Origin: Marsupella aquatica
Lineage: Eukaryota; Marchantiophyta
Assembly (NCBI GenBank): GCA_973895155.1
Contig: OZ316898.1
Coordinates: forward strand, 6,386,001-6,450,000
DNA length: 64,000 bases
Reading direction: 5' to 3'
The translations under genes and the position numbers were made by a program. Below, piece after piece: positions 21,561-31,199 of the stretch; positions within the stretch are counted from its first letter, which is position 1; each line of letters opens with the position of its first letter. The notes under the pieces are model-generated. The model did no database searches. It worked only from the letters and a program-made list of their open reading frames with translations, and was not told where the DNA came from.

Positions 21561-21663
21561 TGGTCCTTGCTTACTACTTCCTAAATACTCTTGGTTGACC
21601 TCTAGTTGACACTTCTAAACCTAAAAAAAACTATAATATTGCCGGTGTAATTTTTATCGTTTA

Positions 21664-21873
21664 TAGTCCCCCAAGCTTGAAAGTCCCCATCTTCTTCTTT
21701 GGCACTACCGTGAGCTCCGATAGTAGTACTGCTTCCTCCACCACACGCCGCACCGGTGATGGTATCGGTGTCACGTGCTCTTCTTCCTGCTCCTCTCTCT
21801 GCCCCTGAAATCTCCGCGGTGATCCTCGTGCTTCAAGTTCCATGTCTTCGAAAAACTCCTTCGAATCACTCAT
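21664..21873 (-). pseudogene. Copia-2 gag N-terminus
   Basis: Starts MSDSKEFFEDMELEARG at 21,873 and reads to MGTFKLGG at 21,664, where the inserted segment begins. It is homologous to the first 40-70 codons of Copia-1 gag at 13,144. The break falls within the conserved GGPKxEVTKYDG motif. Confidence 0.85.
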
Positions 21874-23012
21874 ATGAGAAAATCACAAAAAATGTTGTTT
21901 TTCACAACTTCTCAAAAAACTCAAAACTCAACACCGCCGCGTAGCCCACAAAGCTAGGAGTCCAATACTAAAAACCGAAATCAAAATCGAAATTTGACGG
22001 AAAAGTTATTCAAATTTCGGTCGAGGTGGGTAAAACCTTGGGAAACTCCCTCGTTTTGACCACCTCAGGGAATAACCAAAATACCAAGTACAACCCGTTG
22101 TCGGAATTGCGATGTGATTGGTGCGCCGCGTTGCCAACTTCAATGGCTACGACCTCGCCAAAAAATAACCAAAAAAGTTACCGTTCAGCGGATGAAATCT
22201 TTGTCGGACGGTCAAAAAATAGCTCTCTGGTTTTTTGGAATATTCTATGACCCTTGTACAGGCCCTGTGGGAATTTTGGAAGAACAATCGAGGGGCTGAC
22301 ACGTGTCCTCGAACCCCCAAAACCCCCTACCACCCTTCGTCGTCGAAATCTGGTCGCGCGCGCAGAAAATACACACGGCAGAATGTACCCCTCGACACCA
22401 AACGCAAGATATCTCACTCGGGTTTTGACAAAATCAAGATCTGATTTCAGATTTGGAAACTAGACTCCGAGGCGGTGAAGATCGATATAAGAAGCACCCA
22501 AAACAAGGAAAGAACGAGGGAGAAAACAATTGGTAAAGATGACAGATTTCTCTCAATTGCCATAGCCAATTTCGAATCAGTTTTTCAAAGAGAAAAAAAT
22601 GGTACCTTATCAACAACGAATGTTGATCAATTGCACTTGGTGCCGTCACCAAGTCCAACAAGGTAATTGATTTTGCTTAGCCTTCCTCTTTGCATCAAAG
22701 AGCCAATCCCGGACTCAAAACAATCGTCTTGCCTCAATCTCTCCGTTGAGTCAAAACACTTGACGCTTCTCCCTCCGAGTCGATTGCCAACTTTCTTCAC
22801 AAAATCCAGAACGACGAAAACTTAGATCTCTCTGCACCACGAGCTCCGTTCAGCGATTTCTTCGCACCGTTAGAAAACTCTTGCCCTGATCTATCCGTTG
22901 AGCCCATAAACTCCAAGTTCCATGCGACGGAACTTTGGGAAATCCACCGACACTCAACGCTGGAAAAACCGTTATGAAATCCTGTCACAAACACACGTCA
23001 CCTCCCAAGCAT
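21874..23012 (-). other. Copia-2 untranslated leader
   Basis: Non-coding leader between the primer site and gag, homologous to the Copia-1 leader. The frames here (for example 22,178-22,463) mirror those at 12,574-12,840 and are not genes. Confidence 0.75.
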
Positions 23013-23024
23013 GCTCTGATACCA
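23013..23024 (-). other. Copia-2 primer-binding site
   Basis: GCTCTGATACCA on the + strand is the exact complement of TGGTATCAGAGC. It lies two bases inside the 5' LTR edge. Confidence 0.93.
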
Positions 23025-23026
23025 AT

Positions 23027-23411
23027 TGTTGAGCATAGACGACAATCGCAACGGCAAGCCCATGAACCATCCAACGCACAATAGTCGACACAAGAGATAC
23101 GTGGTTCACCTCCTTGAGGCTACGTCCACGAAAATACACAAGAGAGCTTTACTGAACTCTTAGCCCGTCGGCTATACCGAGTCTCCACAGTGTAAGCTCT
23201 CCTTATCTCTCAAGTGGCTCCATAACAATGAGCCTTGGTTCTACCTCTCCAAGCACACATGCCTCTTATGATATAGTGTGCAACTTAGTTGTACCTAACC
23301 ACATAGTTGTACCTAATCACGTAGTTGTACCTAACCACGTAGTTGTACCAACCCACGTTGTTGTACCAACCACGTCATACCTAACCTAGACGTAAGAGTA
23401 AATACCCAATA
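23027..23411 (-). repeat. Copia-2 5' LTR
   Basis: A 385-bp LTR matching 15,081-15,501 except for two fewer 18-bp units (36 bp) and about five substitutions, including the last bases (CCAATA instead of CCAACA). It is followed directly by the AATCG target duplication. Confidence 0.92.
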
Positions 23412-23416
23412 AATCG

Positions 23417-24096
23417 AACACTATTGAAGCGATCATGAAGTATGCTGAGCCAATCAGGTTTACCACAGGAATTTTGGGCAGAAGCTGTCAATACTGCTAT
23501 TTGAAATATGTCGTTTGCATACGCCGTTTGAAATGCGTTATAAACGCCAAGCAGACTATAATGGCTTGGTAGTTTTTTGAAGTGATGCATATGCTCTCAC
23601 ACCAAAGCAGAATAGGACCAAGTTGGATCCTACGTCCAAGAAATGTATTTTTCTTGGGTATCAGAGTGGTGTGAAGGCCTACAGGCTATGGGATCCTATT
23701 GCCTGTAAGCTTGTTGTCAGTAGGAATGTTTCTTTCAATGAATCCAGATTATTGAAAGAGGGGGAGAATACTCAGGTCTTCCGTAGTGACAAAGGGAAAT
23801 CTTCTATCTCGGATCTCATTGAGAGGGAGATTGATCATGAAGTGCATGATCGAAGAGAAGGAGGTGCTCCAAGCATGGAGTTGGTTCCAGTGCCAGAGAA
23901 ATAAGAGGAGTTTGTTGATGCTAGTGAGCAGCAAGTGGATGCTGCTGAGCTTCAAATTGTACCAATAGACGCAATTCAACCGGAGTCATCGGCTAGAAGA
24001 ACATCTGGTTGCACTATATGCGCTCCTCCTAGGTATGGACAGTGGGTTGATTCATCTCAACTGCAAGAGGACGATTTTGCTACTGATGATGAGGGG
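23417..24096 (+). pseudogene. Copia-1 integrase, 3' part
   Basis: Resumes the frame broken at 15,080: SMLSQSGLPQEFWAEAVN near 23,440, then KKCIFLGYQSGVKAYRLWDP (about 23,635-23,695), FNESRLLKEGENTQ and the APPRYGQWVDSSQLQEDDF linker. Stops interrupt it at about 23,510 and 23,904. It ends at the MITE at 24,097. Confidence 0.85.
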
Positions 24097-24591
24097 CCTC
24101 ATTCACAATTGGAGGACCCAAAAGGAACGTCACACTCAAAAGTGACCATAGTTTATTATGCTTTAGGATATCATTTGTAGGGTGTAATGAGATGATATAG
24201 AAAATTTGATGTACTATACTTAATAAACATCCTGCAGGTTGGTAACATTCATTAAACTATCTAGCATTTGAGATTTTGAAGCTTTCCTTATATTTTGAAG
24301 TTTTCCTTATACACTAAACCTTTATGTACTGGACAAAAATAATCAGTAATTTTGGCTTATTTAGGGCCATCAATAATAGGATCCCTTAAAACAATTGAAA
24401 ACTTGATTTATCTACATGGTGAGGTAGGTAACACCATGTAAAATAGTCTTGTGAAAAAATTAGACTTAAATGTCTTGAGATAAAATCATGATGGTGCTTT
24501 TTCCATGTTACAAAAGTCATTTTTCACTAAAAAAACATGTTTTTGAGTCCTGAAAGTGGTTCCTGCGAGGTACACCCAATTGTGAATGAGG
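24097..24591. mobile_element. 495-bp MITE in Copia-1
   Basis: Starts CCTCATTCACAATTGG and ends with its exact inverse, CCAATTGTGAATGAGG; the match may extend outward by GG/CC. It separates two parts of the pol linker that are contiguous in Copia-2. No coding capacity. The target duplication is ambiguous (GAGG, 4 bp, if the longer repeat is accepted), so the superfamily is not assigned. Confidence 0.85.
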
Positions 24592-24593
24592 CC

Positions 24594-25676
24594 GAGGGTG
24601 ATGCGATAATTTTAGAAGAAGGGGAACCTTCTTCATTTCATGAGGCAAGTGCTTCAAAGGAGAAGCAGAAGTGGAGTACAGCAATGCAAACAGAGATGCA
24701 GTCACTGAAGGTATTCTTCAGTGGTATCCACTGAAGATAATCCATTTCACTACGAGGATTTGGGGTATGGGATGGTATGGTATGGTATGGGATGGTATGG
24801 TAGTTGACAAAGGCCAACTACAAGGATTTGGGGTATGGAGATCACTAGGAACTTGGAGGCTGGTAAGCTATGGTTGACATAGAGCAATTATGCGAGGAAG
24901 GTAATTGCTAGGTTCAACATGGGGATAGTAAGCCAGTAAGTACCCCTTTGGCTGCACACTTCAAATTGTCATTAGCTTTTTGTCCCACAGATGCAACAGA
25001 GAAGGGGCTGATGTCAAAGGTTCCTTATGATAAGGCAGTGGGAAGTCTCATGTATTTGATGACTTGCACTAGACCTGATCTTGCCATGGCTATGGGCAAG
25101 GTGAGCAGGTACATGTCGAATCCAGGGAAGGTACATTGGGAAGCAGTGAAATGGATTATCAGGTACTTGAAGGGTACCATGGATCATGGTCTTTTATTTG
25201 ATGCGAATGCAAAGAATTCTAGATCATTGATTGGCTATGTAGATTCTGACTATGGACAAGATCTGGACCAAAGGAGATCAACGACGGGGTACGTGTTCAC
25301 ACTTGGCGGTGGATGCATAAGTTGGAAGTCTACTTTAGAGAAGTGTATTGCTCAGTCTACTACAGAAGCGGAGTATGTTGCAGCAGCGAAAGCAGCAAAG
25401 GAAGCGATTTGGTTGGATAGACTTATCACTAAAATGGGATTGTCACCGGGGAATGTGAAGCTCCATTGTGATAGTCAGAGTGCGCTCCACCTTGCTGTGA
25501 ACCAGGTGATGGACAGTAGAGTGAAGCACATAGACGTCAAGTACCATTTTATTAGGCAGACTGTGTCTGATAATTTGTTTGAGCTAGTCAAAATAGACGG
25601 TAAACTCAACCCAACTGATGTATTTACCAAAGTGATTCCTTTGGAAAGTTTTTCTAGACATCGTGACGTGCTGTAG
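24594..25676 (+). pseudogene. Copia-1 RT-RNase H with internal deletion
   Basis: Starts with the linker end (IILEEGEPSSFHEASASKEK) and MQTEMQSLK. It then loses about 210 codons of RT, including YVDD, relative to Copia-2, with the gap filled by about 110 bp of repeated text. Coding resumes near 24,825 (MEITRNLEAGKLW equivalent) and stays open from 24,948 to 25,676 through RNase H (YVDSDYGQDLDQRRSTTGYV, TEAEYVAAAKAAKEAIW, LHCDSQSALHL). Catalytic RT is absent. Confidence 0.88.
24714..24830 (+). repeat. Filler DNA at the RT deletion junction
   Basis: The segment contains a hairpin CTTCAGTGG-TAT-CCACTGAAG (24,718-24,738), a GGTATGGGAT/GGTATGGTAT microsatellite, and two near-copies of GGATTTGGGGTATGG, the right-hand one belonging to the resumed RT sequence. 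This resembles templated insertion during end-joining repair. Confidence 0.65.
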
Positions 25677-25881
25677 GTTTTGCAATTGCATCACAAGTAC
25701 GGTTTTTTCTTAACATTCGCTGTAATTACTGATATATGCTCTTCCTCACTCCTAGTAATAGGCTACGGCTTAGTTCTGGTTTGCTCTAGTTAGAGAGGGG
25801 AAATTGTTTTGGTTTTTGTCCAGAACTTCCCGTTGAGGAATCATATAGGTTAGCAGTATTACCCTCCCCTAGACCAGAGTC

Positions 25882-25892
25882 AAGGGGAAGAT
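25882..25892 (+). other. Copia-1 polypurine tract
   Basis: AAGGGGAAGAT immediately precedes the 3' LTR, the expected plus-strand primer site, and is identical to the Copia-2 motif. Confidence 0.8.
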
Positions 25893-26235
25893 TGTTAGGT
25901 ATTTACTCAAGGTCTAGGGTTACGACATGTAACCGTGGTTAGGCTAACGGTAGTCGGAGATGTGGTTAGGTTAACTAGGATGCACACTATATGCCAAGCG
26001 GTGTTTGCTTGGATAAGTGGAACTTAGGCTCATTGTTACGGAGCCACTTGAGAGATGAGGAGAGCTTACACTATGGAGACTTGGTATGGCCGACGGGCTA
26101 AGAGTTCAGTAAAACTCTCTTGTGTGTTCTCATGGACGTAGCCTCGAGGAGGTGAACCACGTATCTCTTGTGTCGACTACTTGCGTGTTGGATGTGTCAT
26201 GTGCTTACTGTTGCGATTATCGTCTATGCTCAACA
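25893..26235 (+). repeat. Copia-1 3' LTR
   Basis: A 343-bp partner of 11,419-11,761, TGTTAGG to CTCAACA, followed by the CAAGT duplication. About 12 substitutions and no indels separate the two. Confidence 0.93.
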
Positions 26236-27053
26236 CAAGTTCTTTGCTAGTTGCATTGCCCTCTTCCTCGATCTCATCACTTATGCTAGAGCATTTGAGC
26301 GGCATTTGTGATGCAACTCACATTGGGGATGTTGGAATGTAGTTAACAAATTCCACTACTTCTCTCGGGCAACTAATTGTTGTAGATTGATGTTTTCCAT
26401 GAAATAAGATTTTAACAGTCCCATCGCTGCTCACACTCCTTTTCATTCAAAATTGTCTTTGATAGCTGATGAGATTGAGCGATTGTAAAACTTTTCCTAC
26501 AAGCTCCTTCTCATTTGGTTGATCCTGGTCCTTCACAAATTCCAAAATTCTATTGTCTCAGTTACAAAATCACCTCCGATAGTGGTTTGTATGAGGATTT
26601 AATGATTTCGGTGAGTGTTTCCAACCTAAATGCCCTTTGCTTGTTCAACTTTGAAGAGAATTTGCTGAACATTTGATCATGAGTATGCCCTACCAAAAGA
26701 AAACCAAGCTTTATCTTTTGGAAGATATTTAAATCTACCAACATATTTAAATATGCCATGACAAATTGATTTTTGTTCTCCCTAGCTGTGTTATCTAACT
26801 GTAAATACAATATTGGAGGTAGACTTCCTTGCCATGTATTTAGCACATTTTGGATGACATGGATTGTCAAATTTGCATCATTATGAATATTAGGGTAATT
26901 CAAGAAAACCTTTGATGAAATGCGACCACTAAATATCAAACAACCTACAACATGTATGGGAATGAAACATTTTTTATGCATGTTTTTAGGACATCTGAGA
27001 AAATGAGGAAGCTTTGTCTTCTTCTGGTCCATGCCATCAATGCAAAGTCCCAA
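26236..27053 (-). pseudogene. Catalytic core of the DUF7869-like transposase
   Basis: The frame at 27,053-26,562 reads GLCIDGMDQKKTKLPHFLR, then LPPILYLQLDNTARENKNQF, then KIKLGFLLVGHTHDQMFSKF. These are the strongest signatures of the DUF7869 family, including the acidic residues of GMDQ and LQLDN..REN, which plausibly form an RNase H-like active site. A short deletion follows GHTHDQ, and a stop comes at 26,562. Coding-like sequence (SISDEIEEEGNATSKEL) reaches the Copia-1 target duplication at 26,240. The upstream half of this protein is not adjacent; it lies on the + strand at 6.5-7.8 kb. Confidence 0.75.
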
Positions 27054-27788
27054 CTTTTAAAACTATATTTAGAGTGCAACTGATTCATGGTGTTTGTCCA
27101 TTTTTGGGTCAGGTTTATTGGGGACTTCAATATGACTACATGGTGGGAACAATAGTGATAAAGAAGTTCTCTAGAGTGAGCCGGAGTGGGACCAGGAGCG
27201 GACCTGGTACTGGACGTCTGAAACCTGTGCCTCCAGTTATCCCAACACATTTTTACAATCATATTTTTGGGCAATTCAAGCACAATGGTCAATACTCTTA
27301 ATTGAGGCCCTAAGTGACGATGTATTTTTGATGGCAAAAATCATAGGGGCCTCTAGACTCTTTTGGTCCAAAAGTTTTGTAATTTTTTTTATCTTGATTC
27401 ATACAATAGACTTTTAATAGCCTTAATGTATAGATGTTTGGGTTTATATTAGCCAATTAGGCAAAGTTCTTCATTAGGAGAACATAAATAAAGATACATC
27501 CCTGTTATCACCACTTACATTATGTTTTCTCCATCCTTTTGAATGCACTAAAATTTGTAATCTATGAAGGGTAAATATTATTGCCCAAAACTATTTTTTA
27601 TAACATACTCAAGACACTATGAAAAATAGCAAAAATGTAGTTTTTACAAAACAAGGTTTATCGCAATGTGAGAAAAATAATAAGTAAGGGTACTAGGAGA
27701 AGGGAGGCTCACAGGTATGTGTGTATAATATACTAGGAGTGAGGGCCCAGGGGGGAAACCTCATAACAACGGCAAGGGTAAGTCCCTT
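27054..27788. other. Unassigned stretch beyond the transposase core
   Basis: A minus-strand frame reaches to 27,337, but only its last part overlaps family-like sequence in a different frame. The rest (for example the G/P-rich stretch near 27,180-27,240) has no family resemblance. This is where the missing N-terminal half of the transposase should be; instead unrelated AT-rich sequence follows. Confidence 0.4.
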
Positions 27789-28067
27789 GGGGGTTAACTA
27801 AGTGTATATTTTGGGGTACACGTGCGATCCTAGTATATAAAAATAGATCTATTTTAAAAAGAGAATATTTTAATAATGTATTTTATTGTTAATATTAATA
27901 ACTTATTTTATTTTATAAAAGATATATACTAAAAAATATTTTATAAACATGAGTTTATAATACCTTATTTTGTCTTCTACATTTTTTTTAAAAAGTAGTT
28001 AATTTCTATCAAAAATACCTATTTTGGATCGCATGTGGTTCTTAAAATTTTTGATAGTCAACCCCCC
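27789..28067 (+). mobile_element. MITE-like repeat, copy A
   Basis: Begins GGGGGTTAACTAAGTG and ends TGATAGTCAACCCCC. The outer ~40 bp form imperfect inverted repeats sharing GGGGTTxACTA and xTGCGATCC. The inside is AT-rich and non-coding. Three further copies lie at 28,505, about 31,200 and 31,520. Confidence 0.7.
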
Positions 28068-28504
28068 CCAGATCAGTCCCCAAGTGACAATGAAGCCCAA
28101 ATGACAAAATCAATTATTCTTGTTTAGCATTGGGATAAATATTTTATGAACCACTTTAAGCAAAAATAAATTAGTTTTGGGTTACGTGGTACTTGTGCAA
28201 GGTCCTCAGTGCTCATGGTCTTATAAAGGCTTGGCAAAAATTGAAAACTAAATATCTACCTGAAGAGGGGTTCTTGAAAATGAAATTAAAAACCTTAAGA
28301 GGGGGGAATATACAATTCAAAGTCCAATAATACAAAAGATGCACATCATGTAAGGCAGATTGGAACAAAAGTACTTACATATAAAAATATCAATAAGATA
28401 AAATAACTTGAATAGGCTCCCGGACAAGGTAACACCACAACAAGGTAGCACACAAAAAAAAGCCAGGACTCTAACTTAACTTTGTTATCAAGGTTTCACA
28501 GCTT
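28068..28504. other. Spacer between MITE copies A and B
   Basis: AT-rich sequence without recognisable genes or repeats. Confidence 0.4.
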
Positions 28505-28762
28505 GGGGGGTTAACTATCAAAAATCTTAGGAACCATGTGCGATCCAAAATATGTATTTTTGATAGAATTAACTAAATTTTTAAAAAACATAGGAGGCAA
28601 AAAAAATCTTATTTAATATATACCTTTTGTAAAGTAAAATACTTAGATTATTAATATTGAACAGTGAGAATATTTTTGGAATGTTTTTTTATAATTAAAA
28701 TAAGTCTATTTATATTAGATTAGGATTGCACGTGGTACTCCAAAATATACACTTAGTTAACC
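28505..28762 (-). mobile_element. MITE-like repeat, copy B (inverted)
   Basis: GGGGGGTTAACTATCAAAAA at the left and CTTAGTTAACC at the right: the same element as copy A in reverse. Copies A and B could pair into a long hairpin. Confidence 0.7.
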
Positions 28763-28869
28763 TCATGAGCTTCACAGTCACAACTTAGTGTGCACTCACC
28801 TCACCCTCAAAGAACAATGATGCCAACAACGCAATTGGCGTAAGGATGAACTGCCCCTAGTATTGTGCT

Positions 28870-29300
28870 TGCAGGCTAGGAGTAGATGAAGGGACAAAAT
28901 CCAGGTCCCGAAATAGAAATCCGGGCGACAATAGCATGGGATGCAATGGTAGAGTGATGAGAAAATAGGCATATGAATGACAAGTAGACTGGTGGTTCAA
29001 TTGGGATAAGAGGGGCTCCAAGGGCAAATGTAGCAGCCCAAAGAACCTGGTAGGCTCTCAAGATGGCGTTCACCTCCAACATGAGGCCTCATTGGTAATC
29101 CATCCAAGGTACAACTCCAGCACTAAGTGGTGGTGCATCAAACTGTAGCATGGGGTCACAAGGCTCTAGGATGACCGCACCAAATTGCAATTATGGTCCC
29201 TTGGCAAGACATGAGTCAATGTAAAATTGATGAGCTGGATCACCGAGATAGACCTCTATGGTATGAAGGGCTGACTGCCCAATCCCGTACACATGATATA
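28870..29300 (-). pseudogene. Unrecognised coding-like region with two stops
   Basis: One minus-strand frame reads GAIYHVYGIGQSALHTIEVY and continues for about 140 codons, interrupted by a TAA and a TGA, to LGAPLIPIEPPVYLSF near 28,990. The lack of other stops suggests decayed coding sequence. I recognise no family. Confidence 0.3.
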
Positions 29301-30260
29301 TGGCACCTTCATCTCACATCCTTGAGATGATAGTCTCCAATAATCTAACCGATGACCCTAACATCCTAAAAGAATCTCGCAAGAAAGCTGCCCTGTCGTA
29401 TAGCCAGAAGAACCAAAAGGAACACTTTTTACATAAAGATTCGGAATTCGATCCCTTTAAGAACAGATTTGGAAAGAATTGAATGAATTTATCTCTCTGA
29501 GTGATCTAAAGCTCTCAGCACATAGATTTCTTGTTTCTCACTAAAAGATCAAATAAACAAAACACCAAAGTAAATAAACTTCTGTCTTATGAGACAAGAG
29601 AGAGTAATTTATGGTTTGAAAACTCTGATTAGCTATTGCCACTCCTTCAAAAAGGACTATGGTCTTAGAATAGACATAAAACAAGTCTCATAACTCACTA
29701 ATTTCTCTCCTGACTAAATAAAATTGCATGATAAGGAATTTCCAATTTGCTAAACAAGTACTGCTCTAGTTACAAATGTAATGATATGACTTAAGATGCC
29801 GGCAACATGGTTTGACATCAGCGATACGCAATTCCGTCAAACACTAAATCATATTCCATAAACAAAGTAACGGTACTGAATACTCTGAGAACCAAACTTT
29901 ACTTCTCACATATCAAACAACAACTCTTGAATTAGCTAGCGAATCTTGACCCTTCAAGCAAGCCTAGCAGTGAATTCAATGTAAGTCACAGAAGCTTGTA
30001 ACTGAATTCAAGTATCAAGAAATTTCTTGAATTCATAAATTCAAACATAAGTTTTACTTCCATACAAGACTTCTCTTGTTAAAATGGAAGGTGGGAAACT
30101 AACAGAAGTCTGATTGGAATTGTCCCCCCCTCTAGTAAAGGATAAACCATGAGATTTTATAGGTAAAGGTTCCCTTAACTGAAAAGGCATGACTTTTCAA
30201 ACCTCAAATATCTAAAAGACAATCCTAAAAGAAATAAAGAAATGCATTGGAGACTTAGTG
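29301..30260. other. Unassigned AT-rich stretch
   Basis: No gene is supported. A perfect 14-bp palindrome CAAGAAATTTCTTG (30,016-30,029) lies inside a larger inverted repeat with GAATTCAAG arms at 30,004-30,034. Confidence 0.4.
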
Positions 30261-30918
30261 GACGCTTTATAGAGCGTCGGTGTTTTCCGGTAAAACTAAT
30301 AAACAATGGTTTTAATCTAATTTTAACTTCTAAACTAAAAATCGGAATGAGCTGAAACTTTCCTAGAGTACTCTACTACATATAATCTCTATGCTGGTAA
30401 AGTTTCAGACTTTTCTGAGACTTCTAAGTGCCTCAAATAAATTGGCAAAAGTGGTGCGGTGTTATAAAAGTGCGAAAATCAGAAATATTTCTAAGTGTCG
30501 GGAAGATAGTGGACGCTTCAGAAAGCGTCGATTGGATTTTGGTGTTTTGGTCGCGGCGTCCGTCTTCCGGCCTTCAGGTGGGACGCTTCAGAAAGCGGCG
30601 GAGTCTGTCTTCGCGGACGCTTCAGAAAGCGTTGATTCTGCTGTCTTCGAACACGGCCGAACAGTCAAGGCGTCACTTCTCATGTGGACGCTTCAGAAAG
30701 CGTCTTAAATTGTCCGGTGTCTGGTTTCGTGGTATCGGTGAAGGACGGCTCAAAAAGCGTCGTGGTTAAGGGGGTCGCATCTGGTTGGCAGCACACATGG
30801 ACGCCTCAGCTATCTTGGGATTTATTGGCTTTGTAACTGGGGACGCTTCAGAAAGCGTCCTTAGTTAGACTGAAGTGAGTTAACCGCCAAATGGGAAGTA
30901 GACGCTTCAGAAAGCGTC
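30261..30918. repeat. Cluster of GACGCTTCAGAAAGCGTC hairpins
   Basis: An 18-bp hairpin (7-bp arms GACGCTT/AAGCGTC, loop CAGA) occurs exactly at 30,512, 30,687, 30,842 and 30,901. Close variants are at 30,261, 30,582, 30,616 and 30,744, and a decayed one at 30,800. Spacing varies from 34 to 251 bp and the spacers are unrelated. The surroundings are more GC-rich than the flanks. Frames across it (30,391-30,769) are not supported as genes. Clustered inverted sites of this kind suggest binding sites for a sequence-specific protein, but none is known to me. Confidence 0.85.
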
Positions 30919-31199
30919 GTTTTTGCTCAAAAAGTTTGAAACGATTCAGATTTTTCTCTTATGGTCGTGTTTCAGCAAAAGTCTCCTTTCCACATGCCCA
31001 AAAGCCAAACCAGATTTAGTACAAAACAAAAACAGACCCCTCAAACAGTACCACACTCAAGCACGCTCCATAAACCCACCTACAATAATATAGATGACTT
31101 TAGATAGTCTAAAACTCTACTATCCATAAACAAAGAAATAAATCAATCCATCAAACTTAGATTGTCACAAATATGTGTCAGATGTAACTATGCCGAGAC

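Larger units (their letters stand above)
19796..21663. mobile_element. 1.87-kb insertion in Copia-2 gag carrying an RPA-like frame
   Basis: The gag codons flanking this segment join perfectly when it is removed and one copy of a shared GTC is dropped, so its borders are known to within about 3 bp. No terminal inverted repeats, poly-A tail or Helitron-type CTRR hairpin are evident. It carries an RPA large-subunit-like frame (20,934-21,560, -) and a second coding-like region (19,865-20,470, -) behind a TATAAAG at about 20,602-20,608. It has higher G+C than its surroundings. Class unknown; it must be younger than Copia-2. Confidence 0.75.
15081..23411 (-). mobile_element. Copia-2: Ty1/copia element nested in Copia-1
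   Basis: Flanked by the 5-bp duplication AATCG (15,076-15,080 and 23,412-23,416). The LTRs are 421 bp (15,081-15,501) and 385 bp (23,027-23,411); apart from one 36-bp indel they differ at only about five positions, so this is the youngest element here. Coding and leader sequences are closely related to Copia-1, so one family member jumped into another in the opposite orientation. It has frameshifts in pol and a 1.87-kb insertion in gag, although RT/RNase H is open over 532 codons. Confidence 0.95.
11419..26235 (+). mobile_element. Copia-1: Ty1/copia element with nested insertions
   Basis: Both ends are 343-bp LTRs beginning TGTTAGG and ending CTCAACA, flanked by the 5-bp duplication CAAGT (11,414-11,418 and 26,236-26,240). 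Without nested material the element is about 6.0 kb. The order is LTR, primer site, leader, gag, protease, integrase, RT/RNase H, polypurine tract, LTR. It carries Copia-2 in integrase, a MITE between integrase and RT, a deletion in RT and several stops, so it is dead. The two LTRs differ at about 12 of 343 positions by eye, mostly transitions. Confidence 0.95.

Noticed and set aside
19796-21663. Helitron assignment for the RPA-bearing insertion
   Set aside because: Neither end shows TC/CTRR or a terminal hairpin, and the target is not an A-T junction. RPA content alone is not enough.
26945-27337. 130-codon minus-strand frame with ATG at 27,337 as a separate gene
   Set aside because: Its C-terminal part is a shifted reading of the transposase core codons, and the rest has no family resemblance.
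30391-30769. Two overlapping frames of 105 and 113 codons
   Set aside because: They run through the hairpin cluster and owe their openness and repeated residues to it; no family resemblance.
30261-30918. CRISPR-like array of palindromic repeats
   Set aside because: Spacers vary from 16 to more than 200 bp, there are no cas-like genes, and the window is a plant nuclear genome.
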